This document shows positions 17,533 to 26,472 of a stretch of 64,000 bases of DNA, one piece after another (within the stretch, counting starts at the first letter, position 1; each line of letters opens with the position of its first letter). The notes below the pieces were generated by a model. That model worked only from the letters and a program-made list of their open reading frames with translations, did not search any database and had not been told where the DNA came from. The DNA comes from Lachnospiraceae bacterium (GTDB lineage Bacteria > Bacillota > Clostridia > Lachnospirales > Lachnospiraceae): assembly GCA_016290615.1 (NCBI GenBank), contig JAEEUS010000005.1, positions 50,265-114,264 of the forward strand. The letters are read 5' to 3'. Position numbers and translations under genes: made by a program.

Positions 17533-19074
17533 ATGGCAAAACTCTTACACGTTGAAGATCTGAATATTGAATTCCACGATCATCTCATTCCCGAGACGGT
17601 CGTATTTGACTTTGATCTTGACATGGAATGTGGGGAGATCGTAGGCCTTGTCGGTGAATCGGGATCCGGAAAATCGATGTCTGCTCTTGCCATAGCTGGA
17701 CTTCTTAGCAGACATGATATGAAAAAGAGAGGAACGATCCAGTTTGAGGGAAAGGATATCCTAGACTGCCCGAGAAGCGAGCTAAGACAGCTTCAGGGTG
17801 ATGAGATCTGCATGATATTCCAGGAACCGCTAACATCTCTTAATCCTGTCAAAAAGATAGGATGGCAGGTAGAGGAATCATTAAAGATCCATACCCAGAT
17901 GACACCTCAGGAGAGGAAAGAACGTGCGTTAAAGGCACTGGCTGATGTCGAGCTTGATGATCCTGAAAGAGTCTATGATTCTTATCCCCATGAGCTTTCG
18001 GGTGGAATGCGTCAGCGAGTGATGATAGCAGCTGCGACAATAGGTAATCCCAAACTTCTTATTGCAGATGAACCGACAACAGCTCTTGATGTTACGGTTC
18101 AGAGTCAGATAGTTGAACTTTTAAAGAAGATAAATAAGGAAAAGAATACCGCGATACTTTTTATCAGCCATGATCTCAGTCTGGTCAGCAGGCTGTGCCA
18201 CAGAGTTCTTGTAATGAAAAACGGGTATGTGGTCGAAGCCGGAAGTGTTAAGGAGATCTTTGAATCCCCCAAGGAGGAATATACAAAAAAACTTATAGAA
18301 GCGATCCCTAAGTGTGAATCCATGTCTGATGATACAGACGATGAGATAAACATGGTTGAAGTAAGGGACGTTTGTGTGTCTTTTACCAGAAAAAAAGAAC
18401 GAGTAGATGTATTAAAGCATGTTTCGATAGATATTAAAGAGGGTGAGGTCCTGGGCCTTGTGGGCGAATCCGGCTGCGGTAAATCCACGCTAGCAAAGAC
18501 GATAATCGGCCTTCTAAAGCCTGACAGCGGGACCATTACCCAGAAGTATCCAAATACCCAGATGATCTTTCAGGATCCTTACGGTTCGCTAAATCCGGCA
18601 AGAAAAGTTGGAATGATCATGGAGGAACCGCTGCGAAACCTTACGGACATGTCACCAGAAGATCGAAGAAGGCTAGCTGAGGAGATGATCACAAAGGTAG
18701 GGTTGACACCGGAATATCTCTCAAGATATCCTTCAGAGCTCTCAGGCGGTCAGAGACAGAGAGTATGCATAGCAACAGCTCTTATGTTAAGACCAAGACT
18801 CATAATAGCAGATGAGCCGGTATCAGCACTGGATGTTACGATCCAGGCAGAGGTACTTAAACTGATGGATAGACTTCATGAAGATATGGGCATAAGCTTT
18901 TTATTCATATCACATGATTTGAGAGTGGTTCATCAGATGTGTGACAGGATACTGGTTATGAAGTCAGGAGAGATAGTGGAGGAAGGCTACAGAAACGACA
19001 TTTTTATGCATCCGAAACATGAATATACAAAAGAGTTGCTAAAAAGTGCAGGATTGACTAATATATTTGTATAA
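17533..19074 (+). CDS. Fused double ATP-binding protein (DppD-DppF type)
   Basis: This 513-residue protein holds two complete ABC ATPase domains in one chain. The first has Walker A GESGSGKS (41-48) and signature LSGGMRQR; the second has GESGCGKS (311-318) and LSGGQRQR. Each is followed by an ADEPxxALDVT Walker B. In most Opp/Dpp systems the two ATPases are separate proteins of about 330 residues. Here each half is only about 250 residues, and the first lacks most of the C-terminal oligopeptide-transporter extension. It should power the two permeases encoded upstream. Confidence 0.94.
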   Translation: MAKLLHVEDLNIEFHDHLIPETVVFDFDLDMECGEIVGLVGESGSGKSMSALAIAGLLSRHDMKKRGTIQFEGKDILDCPRSELRQLQGDEICMIFQEPLTSLNPVKKIGWQVEESLKIHTQMTPQERKERALKALADVELDDPERVYDSYPHELSGGMRQRVMIAAATIGNPKLLIADEPTTALDVTVQSQIVELLKKINKEKNTAILFISHDLSLVSRLCHRVLVMKNGYVVEAGSVKEIFESPKEEYTKKLIEAIPKCESMSDDTDDEINMVEVRDVCVSFTRKKERVDVLKHVSIDIKEGEVLGLVGESGCGKSTLAKTIIGLLKPDSGTITQKYPNTQMIFQDPYGSLNPARKVGMIMEEPLRNLTDMSPEDRRRLAEEMITKVGLTPEYLSRYPSELSGGQRQRVCIATALMLRPRLIIADEPVSALDVTIQAEVLKLMDRLHEDMGISFLFISHDLRVVHQMCDRILVMKSGEIVEEGYRNDIFMHPKHEYTKELLKSAGLTNIFV

Positions 19075-19128
19075 CTTGTCCGATATATAAGATGAGAAAT
19101 AAAAATCTATGGAAAGGCGGTGCGTATC

Positions 19129-19503
19129 ATGGCTATGAATATCAATGAAAGCTTCAGATATATGCAGGATTATCGTATAAACGATATTCCCAGAGTTGAT
19201 GCGCCCAAGGCTGCACCTGCCCAGGTAAAAGAGGACACAGCGCCTGCAAAGCCTTCGGTAACCATAGAGCCTATTGAGGACAGACGTCCCAAGAGCGTTG
19301 ACCCTAATGAAGTATCGCTCTCATTTAACAAAAATGAAGATTTTGGCTATATAGGCAAAGACAAGGATCTGTCACTTCTTGATATGGAACAGGCAATCTC
19401 GATGATGAGACAGGATTCGATCCTTCAGGACTATCAGTACTTTGTCGGAAGCAGCAAAGACATCTTTAATTCCGAGGATGGAAGGGTTATAGCCACTAAC
19501 TGA
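19129..19503 (+). CDS. Small conserved-looking protein of unknown function
   Basis: The ORF track uses GTG at 19120, but ATG at 19129 sits eight bases after GGAAAGGCGG and is preferred, giving 124 residues. The N-terminal half is Pro/Ala-rich and probably disordered. The C-terminal half is more structured, with SLSFNKNEDFGYIGKDKDL and LLDMEQAISMMRQDSILQD. There is no signal peptide or membrane segment. A terminator follows it directly and yqeG lies beyond. I do not recognise the family. The clear ribosome site and coding-like codon use argue that it is real. Confidence 0.8.
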   Translation: MAMNINESFRYMQDYRINDIPRVDAPKAAPAQVKEDTAPAKPSVTIEPIEDRRPKSVDPNEVSLSFNKNEDFGYIGKDKDLSLLDMEQAISMMRQDSILQDYQYFVGSSKDIFNSEDGRVIATN

Positions 19504-19522
19504 TGATTTTATGATATAATAG

Positions 19523-19551
19523 GTCGTACTCATAAAGAGTACGACTTTTTT
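19523..19551 (+). terminator. Terminator between the small protein and yqeG
   Basis: GTCGTACTC at 19523-19531 pairs perfectly with GAGTACGAC at 19537-19545, with a five-base loop. Six T residues follow. Confidence 0.9.
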
Positions 19552-19566
19552 ATGTGGGTTTAATAT

Positions 19567-20079
19567 ATGTTTTTTGAACGCTTTTATCCAACAGAATATT
19601 ATGAATCTGCCTATATAATAGACTATGAGGACCTTTATAAAAAAGGATACCGCGGCATCATATATGATCTGGACAATACACTCGTACCGCATGGAGCTCC
19701 TGCAGATGAGAAAGCCTTAAAGCTTATGGAAGATCTGAGAAAGATTGGCTACAGCATCTTTTTTCTGTCAAACAACAAAGAGGGCAGAGTAAAGAGTTTT
19801 AATGAAAATATAGGAGCAAAATATCTTTACAAGGCAGCAAAGCCAAAACCGGCGGGATATCTTAAAGCGGCACAGATGATGGGACTTAAGCCTAGTGAAG
19901 TACTTGTTGTCGGAGATCAGCTTTTTACCGATATATGGGGAGCAAATATGGCCGGCATGAGAACATGTCTGGTCGTTCCTATCGACAGATCAACCGATGA
20001 GATTCAGATAGTGATCAAGAGAAAACTTGAAAAAGTCATACTTAACTCATATCTAAAAAAGAATGACATCATATCATGA
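19567..20079 (+). CDS. yqeG: YqeG-family HAD phosphatase
   Basis: The 170-residue product matches the YqeG subfamily of HAD-IIIA phosphatases. It opens with FERFYPTEYYESAYIIDYE, then shows the four HAD motifs: DLDNTLV, LSNN, KPKPAGYL and GDQLFTDIWGAN. Relatives are small cytosolic phosphatases, often near genes for ribosome biogenesis or fatty-acid metabolism; substrates are poorly known. The stop overlaps the next gene's start as ATGA, so the two are coupled. Confidence 0.93.
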   Translation: MFFERFYPTEYYESAYIIDYEDLYKKGYRGIIYDLDNTLVPHGAPADEKALKLMEDLRKIGYSIFFLSNNKEGRVKSFNENIGAKYLYKAAKPKPAGYLKAAQMMGLKPSEVLVVGDQLFTDIWGANMAGMRTCLVVPIDRSTDEIQIVIKRKLEKVILNSYLKKNDIIS

Positions 20080-20957
20080 AATGTAACATCTGCCCGAGAC
20101 AATGCAATATAGATCGAAGTATGTCACAGGGATTCTGCGCTTCAGGAGATACGATACGTGTGGCAAGAGCAGCTCTTCATATGTGGGAAGAACCATGTAT
20201 ATCAGGAGAAACAGGATCTGGAACGGTCTTTTTTTCGGGATGCAACCTAAGATGCATATTCTGTCAGAACATGGAGATATCAAGAGGCAGCGCTGGCAAG
20301 GATACAAGTACTCAAAGACTTAAGGAGATATTCTTTGAACTTAAGGATAAGGGTGCAAACAATATAAATCTCGTCACACCGGCGCATTTTCTGGATCATA
20401 TCATACCGGTGCTTAAGCAGGCAAAAGACGAAGGACTTGATCTGCCGATAGTTTATAATACATCGGCTTATGAGAAGGTTGAGAGTATAAAGAAACTAAA
20501 AGGTCTGATCGATGTTTATCTGCCTGACTGCAAATACTATGATGACAGACTTGCGCTGAATTTTTCATCAGCACCTGATTATCATAAGATCGCAATGAAT
20601 GCGATAGAGGAAATGGTAAGACAGACCGAAAAGTGCGTATTTGATGATAAAGGCATCATAAAAAGAGGAGTGATAGTAAGACATATGGTCCTGCCGGGAC
20701 ATACTGCCGATTCGATAAAGGTGATCGATTCGCTGTATGAGCGCTTCGGAGATGATATATACATATCCATCATGAGTCAGTATACTCCGGTCAAAAGTAT
20801 AGATGAGTACAGCGAGCTTAACAGAAGGCTTACAAAGAGGGAGTATAAAAAAGTCACGGACCATGCACTTCTTATTGGACTTACAAACGGTTTCATCCAG
20901 GATGGTGAAGTTGCCTTGGAGAGTTTTATCCCAGCATTTGACTGCGAAGGCGTGTAA
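20076..20957 (+). CDS. Radical SAM protein, pyruvate formate-lyase-activase-like
   Basis: This 293-residue protein has the radical SAM cluster motif as SGCNLRCIFCQN (CxxxCxxC), preceded by a Cys-rich start CNICPRQCNIDR. GETGSGTVFFSGCNLRC is typical of the PflA-related family (YqeV/MJ0804 type). TPAHFLDHIIPVLKQA and GLIDVYLPDCKYYDD follow. These enzymes cleave SAM to a 5'-deoxyadenosyl radical. Glycyl-radical activation is the family archetype, but many members, and probably this one, act on unknown substrates. No glycyl-radical enzyme is encoded nearby. The ATGA overlap with yqeG suggests a shared task. Confidence 0.9.
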   Translation: MKCNICPRQCNIDRSMSQGFCASGDTIRVARAALHMWEEPCISGETGSGTVFFSGCNLRCIFCQNMEISRGSAGKDTSTQRLKEIFFELKDKGANNINLVTPAHFLDHIIPVLKQAKDEGLDLPIVYNTSAYEKVESIKKLKGLIDVYLPDCKYYDDRLALNFSSAPDYHKIAMNAIEEMVRQTEKCVFDDKGIIKRGVIVRHMVLPGHTADSIKVIDSLYERFGDDIYISIMSQYTPVKSIDEYSELNRRLTKREYKKVTDHALLIGLTNGFIQDGEVALESFIPAFDCEGV

Positions 20958-20970
20958 AATATTAAAAAAA

Positions 20971-21000
20971 TTGTTGCGCAACAATAGACAATAGTATAAT
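20971..21000 (+). promoter_or_regulatory. efp promoter with a perfect 14-bp palindrome over the -35
   Basis: TTGTTG (20971-20976) and TATAAT (20995-21000) have an 18-base spacer. TTGTTGCGCAACAA at 20971-20984 is a perfect palindrome covering the -35 element, so it may be an operator. Confidence 0.65.
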
Positions 21001-21044
21001 ATATTATAGGATTTAGTGTAAATGTGATTTTAGGAGGATAAATT

Positions 21045-21602
21045 ATGATTTCTGCAGGTGACTTCAGAAATGGTGTTACTATTGAGTATGAAGGCAATGT
21101 ATACCAGATAATAGAATTCCAGCATGTTAAGCCTGGTAAGGGCGCAGCATTCGTAAGAACAAAGCTTAAGAACATCATCTCAGGCGGTGTTGTTGAAAAG
21201 ACATTCCGTCCTACAGAGAAATGTCCTACAGCTCGTATAGACAGAAAAGATATGCAGTATCTTTACAGTGATGGTGATCTTTATTACTTTATGGATACTG
21301 AGAACTTTGAACAGATCGCTATCAACAAGGACAATGTTGGCGACGCTCTCAAGTTTGTAAAAGAGAATGATATGTGCAAGGTTTGCTCATACAACGGAAA
21401 CGTATTCTCAGTAGAGCCTCCGATGTTCGTTGAGCTTGTTGTAACTGATACAGAGCCCGGATTTAAGGGTGATACAGCTACAGGTGCTACAAAGCCTGCT
21501 GTAGTTGAAACAGGTGCAACAGTAGCAGTTCCGCTCTTTGTTAACCAGGATGATGTTATCAAGATCGATACACGTACAGGCGAATATCTCAGCCGTGTAT
21601 AA
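21045..21602 (+). CDS. efp: Translation elongation factor P
   Basis: The 185-residue protein is a full-length EF-P with three beta-barrel domains. The tip loop reads [14 protein letters not shown], with Lys32 in the position modified in EF-P of other bacteria. The C-terminal signature [17 protein letters not shown] and the end [11 protein letters not shown] are intact. EF-P rescues ribosomes stalled at polyproline. The ribosome site is AGGAGG, and the gene has its own promoter and terminator. Confidence 0.98.
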   Translation: MISAGDFRNGVTIEYEGNVYQIIEFQHVKPGKGAAFVRTKLKNIISGGVVEKTFRPTEKCPTARIDRKDMQYLYSDGDLYYFMDTENFEQIAINKDNVGDALKFVKENDMCKVCSYNGNVFSVEPPMFVELVVTDTEPGFKGDTATGATKPAVVETGATVAVPLFVNQDDVIKIDTRTGEYLSRV

Positions 21603-21625
21603 TCATTAATTAACTGACGACTATT

Positions 21626-21657
21626 AAGACAACAGATTTAGGTCTGTTGTCTTTTTT
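21626..21657 (+). terminator. Terminator after efp
   Basis: AAGACAACAGA at 21626-21636 pairs perfectly with TCTGTTGTCTT at 21643-21653. The arm runs into a T tract. Confidence 0.92.
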
Positions 21658-21748
21658 GCATCATAAAAGCATGATTATTAAAACCGTAATGAATCATGAT
21701 ATGCCACCGGATTGGAATAAAAGCCTGATATATGATAGAATAATCGTT

Positions 21749-23260
21749 ATGGGTGAAAAAAAGCACGGATCAAAAAACAGCCTTAATTATCTTTTGGGGC
21801 TCATACAGGCGGCTACCTTGCTCTATGTCATCATGATCATAGGAATGATAAAGAGTTCTGATATATGGTATGATGAGGTATTTTCGCTAGAGTTTTCCAA
21901 GCTGAAGTTTGGTGAGCTTCTTGATATGGCTGCAAGGGATGTTCATCCTCCGCTTTACTATATCTATCTTAAGATATGTATGAATCTTTTTGGATTTTTC
22001 AGGCTCGATGAGATACAGGCCGCAAAGCTGGCTTCATGCATACCTGCAATAGCTCTTTTGCTTTTTGCTATCCTGTGGGTCAGAAAAAGATATGATGCAA
22101 ATGCGACGACTCTGTTTGCTTTTTTTATCATAACTATGCCACAGCTTGCGACATACTATGTTGAGATACGCATGTACAGCCTGGCGCTCATGTTTGTCAC
22201 ATTTGCATATGCTGCGATGACAGACATTCTTGAAAGTGATGAGAAGAAAAAACCACAGTTTATTGTTATGTTTGTAATGTCGCTTTTAGCTGCGTATACT
22301 CAGTATTTTGCACTAGTAGCCATAGCTGTGGTTTACATAATATTGATCATCGGAATAATAGTGACAAAAAAGGATAAAAGCTATCTTTATACAGTCATCG
22401 GAATGATCATATCTTCTATAGTATTGTATGCTCCGTGGCTTCCGTCGTTTTTCAGGCAGATAAAAGAGGTTTCGGGATCATACTGGATACAGCCTATGTC
22501 ATTAAGGAGTCTGCCGGGATGCCTTAAGTTCATGTTTTTACCCGAGGTGCCAAATCCGACTGCAGCATATAGTTTTGCCGGTATAATGATCGCGCTTTGC
22601 TTTATATGCTATGTGCTGTTTTTTATAAAAAAACCAGAGATCAAAGATATCTTACTGGTATGTAGCGGACCTGCGGTAGTTCTTTTGATAGTTACTGTCG
22701 GATTTGTATTTTCAATACTTGGAAGTCCGATATTCACATACCGCTATCTGATACCTGTTTTCGGAATACTGTATCTTAATATTTCCAAGGTGATAGCGTA
22801 TAAAAAAGGCAATGGGGTGATGTATATGATCATCTTTTGGTGCATTATATTCAGTTATGCCTCATTTGACGGATTCTATAATGAAGAAACAAAGAAATGC
22901 AATGCATGGGCAGAAGCACAAAGCAGACTTGAAATGATAGAACCGGGCAGTGCGATCATAACCAATTTTGATCACGTCAGCGCAATAAGCGCATACTATC
23001 TGAGGGATGATGATATTTATATATATGACGGCGAAACAGTAGAAGTTATAAGAGAGCTGCTTGATAATTGTGACAGTATAGATGATGACGGAATAAGGAA
23101 ACTTCTTAAAGAAAAAGATAATGTTTACTTTTTCGGAAGCTTTAATGTAAGGGATGAAATAGTAAAGGACTGGGAAGAGGCAGGGATAGGTGCCGAGTAT
23201 ACAGGCGAGTGCCTGGTTGAGAGATACTGGTTCAATATATACAGATTGAGTGCTGAATAA
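21749..23260 (+). CDS. GT-C type membrane glycosyltransferase
   Basis: The listed ORF begins at a TTG inside the efp terminator, which is not credible. The first good start is ATG at 21749 (MGEKKHGSK), giving 504 residues; ATG 21671 is also possible. The protein has about ten membrane helices. An early extracytoplasmic loop carries SSDIWYDEVFSLEF and RDVHPPLYYIYLKI, the Asp/Glu-bearing pattern of ArnT/PMT-like GT-C enzymes that use polyprenyl-phosphate sugars. A globular domain occupies the last 120 residues. No ribosome site precedes 21749, but TTGGAA-N18-TAGAAT ends five bases earlier, so a leaderless message is possible. The next gene is a second GT-C protein, two bases away. The acceptor is unknown. 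Confidence 0.82.
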   Translation: MGEKKHGSKNSLNYLLGLIQAATLLYVIMIIGMIKSSDIWYDEVFSLEFSKLKFGELLDMAARDVHPPLYYIYLKICMNLFGFFRLDEIQAAKLASCIPAIALLLFAILWVRKRYDANATTLFAFFIITMPQLATYYVEIRMYSLALMFVTFAYAAMTDILESDEKKKPQFIVMFVMSLLAAYTQYFALVAIAVVYIILIIGIIVTKKDKSYLYTVIGMIISSIVLYAPWLPSFFRQIKEVSGSYWIQPMSLRSLPGCLKFMFLPEVPNPTAAYSFAGIMIALCFICYVLFFIKKPEIKDILLVCSGPAVVLLIVTVGFVFSILGSPIFTYRYLIPVFGILYLNISKVIAYKKGNGVMYMIIFWCIIFSYASFDGFYNEETKKCNAWAEAQSRLEMIEPGSAIITNFDHVSAISAYYLRDDDIYIYDGETVEVIRELLDNCDSIDDDGIRKLLKEKDNVYFFGSFNVRDEIVKDWEEAGIGAEYTGECLVERYWFNIYRLSAE

Positions 23261-23262
23261 AG

Positions 23263-24897
23263 ATGGAAAAGAAAAAGACATTCTTATCAAAAATACAATA
23301 CATATATATACTGATGGCGGCCATGCTTGGTGTTTATACATACAGCATGTTCACAAACAGACCCTGGTATGACGAACTCTACACATATTACTATTTTATA
23401 TCCCGTGGTCCTGTTTATGCAGCCATACACTGGCCTGTCCCGAATAACCACATGGGATATTCCGTGCTGTCTGCAGTGATCGATAAGTTTGGAAACAGTT
23501 ATCTCGGACTGAGAGGCGTATCCGTTATATGCTCAGTGATAAGCCTGTTTTTGATCTACAGACTGGCGAAGAAGATAAGCGGTAGAAACATACTCGGCCT
23601 GCTGGGATGCTTTATGGGTGCATATCTTACCTATTCACTGGCTTTTCAGGGAAGAGGGTATGCTCTGACTACAACATGCCTGCTTGTGGCTTTAAATGTG
23701 ATCGCTGATATCTCGTTGGGGGATGATAAGAAGAGACATTATATAGCCTGGATAATCGCACTGGCATGGGGACTGTATTCAATACCGAGTTCAACATACT
23801 GGGTAATACCTGTGTGTCTTACGGGAGGTCTCTACCTTCTTTTGACCAAACAGAACAAAAAACTTTTAAGACTGATCATAGCATCCATTATTGCTGCATT
23901 TGCCACATTTTCGATGTATTCCCTGGTATGGCTTGCTATCGGATCAAACCTGTTAAGCAAGGATCCTGGCGGTATTTTTTTTGGAATGTATCAGCTTGAT
24001 GTGATTAAATCCGCACCTTTTAAAGCATGGTTAAGGGGCATGCAATACATGCTTGATACACCTTATATACAGAGCATAGACAGGCATGATGTGATAACAG
24101 GACTTGGCGGATACTTTACAGGTCTCTTTGATCAGTACTATTCATACTTTGCAGGATTTATGGGAACATTTGTCCTGATATTATGCATTTTTTCAGTCAT
24201 TGCTGCATTGACAGATATGATCGGTATGAAGCTTCTAAAGAGCAATGATATGTTAGATGACGGATATTATTTGAGCATGATAATAGTATTGGCATTCGGG
24301 ATAAGTATGCCGCTTATGCTTATTATTCAGAGTGTTAATCCATATCTTAGGGTTTTCAGTTTCTATCCTGTCATAGTCGGAGTCATGATCACATATCTGA
24401 CAGAGCGTCTTATGGGGACACTAAGAAGATTCAGAAAGCGCGATGACAGGCTTTATGACCATATACAGTTTGGGATAAATACTCTGATATTTGTAATCGC
24501 TATACTCGCAACAATAAGCTTTTCATTCGGGCTTGGTAAATACAAGCCTACGATGCTTGCAGATAGGGAAAATGATATTTATGAGGCTTTAAGACAGTCG
24601 GATGACCAGGCAAAAAATATAGGAAACATCTACTATACGGATGATTTTCAGAGGTTTGTTTTAAAATTCTATTATGGTATCGAACCTGCGGAAACAACGA
24701 TGGAAGAAGCCGACTACATAATGGTCAGCAGAGCGTTCATCGATGGAAACGAGCAGGAAGAGTGGCCGATGCTTGTTTATTTTGACAGTTTTGACTTTGA
24801 ATATCTTGAAAAAAACTATGAAAGGCTGACCCCTGAAAGCATAAAAGATGGTGCCGATATAACGCAAAACAGGTACATACTGTACAGGAGAAAATAG
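23263..24897 (+). CDS. Second GT-C type membrane glycosyltransferase
   Basis: This 544-residue polytopic protein resembles its upstream neighbour in layout. The first loop has TNRPWYDELYTYYYF followed by PNNHMGYSVL, then FQGRGYALTTTCLL; about ten helices follow and a soluble tail ends the chain. The WYDE motif and the topology point to a lipid-linked sugar transferase of the GT39/GT83-like clan acting on the outer face of the membrane. The gene begins two bases after the previous stop, so they form one operon. They probably modify the same surface glycan or glycoprotein, which is inference. Confidence 0.82.
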   Translation: MEKKKTFLSKIQYIYILMAAMLGVYTYSMFTNRPWYDELYTYYYFISRGPVYAAIHWPVPNNHMGYSVLSAVIDKFGNSYLGLRGVSVICSVISLFLIYRLAKKISGRNILGLLGCFMGAYLTYSLAFQGRGYALTTTCLLVALNVIADISLGDDKKRHYIAWIIALAWGLYSIPSSTYWVIPVCLTGGLYLLLTKQNKKLLRLIIASIIAAFATFSMYSLVWLAIGSNLLSKDPGGIFFGMYQLDVIKSAPFKAWLRGMQYMLDTPYIQSIDRHDVITGLGGYFTGLFDQYYSYFAGFMGTFVLILCIFSVIAALTDMIGMKLLKSNDMLDDGYYLSMIIVLAFGISMPLMLIIQSVNPYLRVFSFYPVIVGVMITYLTERLMGTLRRFRKRDDRLYDHIQFGINTLIFVIAILATISFSFGLGKYKPTMLADRENDIYEALRQSDDQAKNIGNIYYTDDFQRFVLKFYYGIEPAETTMEEADYIMVSRAFIDGNEQEEWPMLVYFDSFDFEYLEKNYERLTPESIKDGADITQNRYILYRRK

Positions 24898-24914
24898 CGT
24901 CCCTGTGGCCAAAC

Positions 24915-24943
24915 TAGACAGATACCACAAAATATGGTATTAT
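24915..24943 (+). promoter_or_regulatory. Promoter of tRNA-Arg
   Basis: TAGACA (24915-24920) and TATTAT (24938-24943) are 17 bases apart, and TGG precedes the -10 as an extended element. The tRNA begins about 20 bases downstream. Confidence 0.65.
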
Positions 24944-24963
24944 TGTTTTCGTATGTTGTATTG

Positions 24964-25035
24964 GCGCCCGTAGTATAATGGATAGAACGGAGGCCTCCGA
25001 CGCCTTTGATGCAGGTTCGATTCCTGTCGGGCGCA
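24964..25035 (+). tRNA. tRNA-Arg (anticodon CCG)
   Basis: A cloverleaf folds by eye. The acceptor arm is GCGCCCG with CGGGCGC (24964-24970 with 25028-25034), with discriminator A. The anticodon stem is GAGGC with GCCTT, and the loop CTCCGAC places CCG at positions 34-36, reading CGG. The T arm is GCAGG-TTCGATT-CCTGT. The D stem (GTAT with GAAC) has an A-A mismatch. CCA is not encoded. Confidence 0.93.
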
Positions 25036-25051
25036 TTAAGGAGAATTTGTT

Positions 25052-26302
25052 TTGAAACTAGAAAAAGACAATGCTGTCGTCAAGTGGTTTAAAGACGTAG
25101 CGGAACTTATCAAACAGAATAAAAAGATCGCTGCAATAACCGGCGCGTTTATCGCTCTTGTTATTATAGGCATCTGTGTTTCTATCGCAACCAAAAAGTC
25201 AGACAATCAGGCACCTGAAGTTGTTGAAACTCCAAGCGGAGCTCAGGAGTATGTTATATCTGACGAGGCTATGCAGGTCGATGCTTTCCCTGATGTAAAT
25301 GCTTTGATGAGAAAGTATTACGATGCGGCAGCAGCCGGAGATGTTGCGACGATCGAGTCTATAAAGTCTTCTGTAGACGAGAAGGAAAAGATAATAATCG
25401 AGAAAAAGTCGGAATATATAGATGCTTATCCGACTGTTACATGCTATACAAAGAGCGGACCTGTTACAGATTCATACATGGTATTTGCATATTATGAAGT
25501 AAAGCTTACTGACTATGATAAAACTGTGCCCGGTCTTAATGCATGGTATGTATGCAAAAGAGATAACGGCGAGCTGTATATCAATGATGATGAGCAGGAT
25601 GAAAAACTCGCAAATTACTGCAAGGTAATATCTGTACAGGACGATGTAGTAGATCTTAACAATACAGTAAATGTAAAGTTTAATGAAGCTGTTGCGGCTG
25701 ATGAAGAACTTGCTGCATTTCTTGATCTTCTTCCCAGCCTGTTAAGTTCAGCTGTAGGAGATGAGCTTGCAAAGAACAGTGAAGATGCAGTACCAGAAGA
25801 AAATGATACCACAGAGGTTGAGACTACCGAAGAAGTAGTTACAGAAGTCAACAAGAAAGCCAAGACTACTGATGTGGTAAATATCAGAAGTTCGGATTCG
25901 GAGACAGCCGATAAAGTCGGAAAAGCTCAAAAAGGTGATGAATTCACTGTTATCGAGCAGAAGATCAACGGCTGGTCAAAGATCATGTACAATGATAAGG
26001 AATGCTATATAAAGAGTGAGTATCTTCTGATAGAAGGACAGGAAGAGGAGACACAGACTACAGCAGAGACCAAGCAGGATGAAGTCACTGATGAGCAGGC
26101 TGCGGCCGATTCACCTTCCAGCGGAAAAGCCAAGGCTAAGGATACGGTCAATATCAGAGAGAGTGCTTCTACAGATGCGAGCAGGGTAGCCGTTGCATAC
26201 AAAGGAGAAGAGATGACCGTTGTAAACAAGCAGGCTGACGGTTGGACCAAGGTAAAGTTTAATGGAAAAACAGGCTATGTAAAGAGTGAATATCTGGAGT
26301 AG
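25052..26302 (+). CDS. Membrane-anchored protein with two bacterial SH3 domains
   Basis: The start is TTG at 25052, eight bases after AAGGAG, 17 bases beyond the tRNA. The 416-residue protein has one membrane helix (about 25-46) and an outside region. That region starts with a segment resembling an NTF2/SnoaL-like fold (about 75-190). Then come an acidic Glu/Thr linker and two SH3b repeats, VVNIRSSDSETADKVG and TVNIRESASTDASRVA, each ending in YxKSEYL. Bacterial SH3 domains usually bind peptidoglycan or other cell-wall parts, so a wall-associated role is likely. No catalytic domain is seen. Confidence 0.85.
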   Translation: MKLEKDNAVVKWFKDVAELIKQNKKIAAITGAFIALVIIGICVSIATKKSDNQAPEVVETPSGAQEYVISDEAMQVDAFPDVNALMRKYYDAAAAGDVATIESIKSSVDEKEKIIIEKKSEYIDAYPTVTCYTKSGPVTDSYMVFAYYEVKLTDYDKTVPGLNAWYVCKRDNGELYINDDEQDEKLANYCKVISVQDDVVDLNNTVNVKFNEAVAADEELAAFLDLLPSLLSSAVGDELAKNSEDAVPEENDTTEVETTEEVVTEVNKKAKTTDVVNIRSSDSETADKVGKAQKGDEFTVIEQKINGWSKIMYNDKECYIKSEYLLIEGQEEETQTTAETKQDEVTDEQAAADSPSSGKAKAKDTVNIRESASTDASRVAVAYKGEEMTVVNKQADGWTKVKFNGKTGYVKSEYLE

Positions 26303-26327
26303 CATAACCTTAAGATAATACATAATG

Positions 26328-26362
26328 AGAGATCCGAGGATTTTCTTCGGATCTCTTTTTTT
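26328..26362 (+). terminator. Terminator after the SH3 protein
   Basis: AGAGATCCGA at 26328-26337 pairs perfectly with TCGGATCTCT at 26347-26356. A T7 run follows. Confidence 0.93.
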
Positions 26363-26472
26363 GCCCTGAAAAGCGTATTTTTGACAAGAGAATGTTAAAA
26401 AGTTATCACTTTATTAAATCACTGATAGATGATAAAATATTCATAGGGGGCAACAGGAAGGGTATAGCATCT

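Noticed and set aside
24901-24963. Hairpin GATACCA/TGGTATT as terminator of the GT-C operon
   Set aside because: The stem is short and the tail poor; the same bases make a better promoter for the tRNA.
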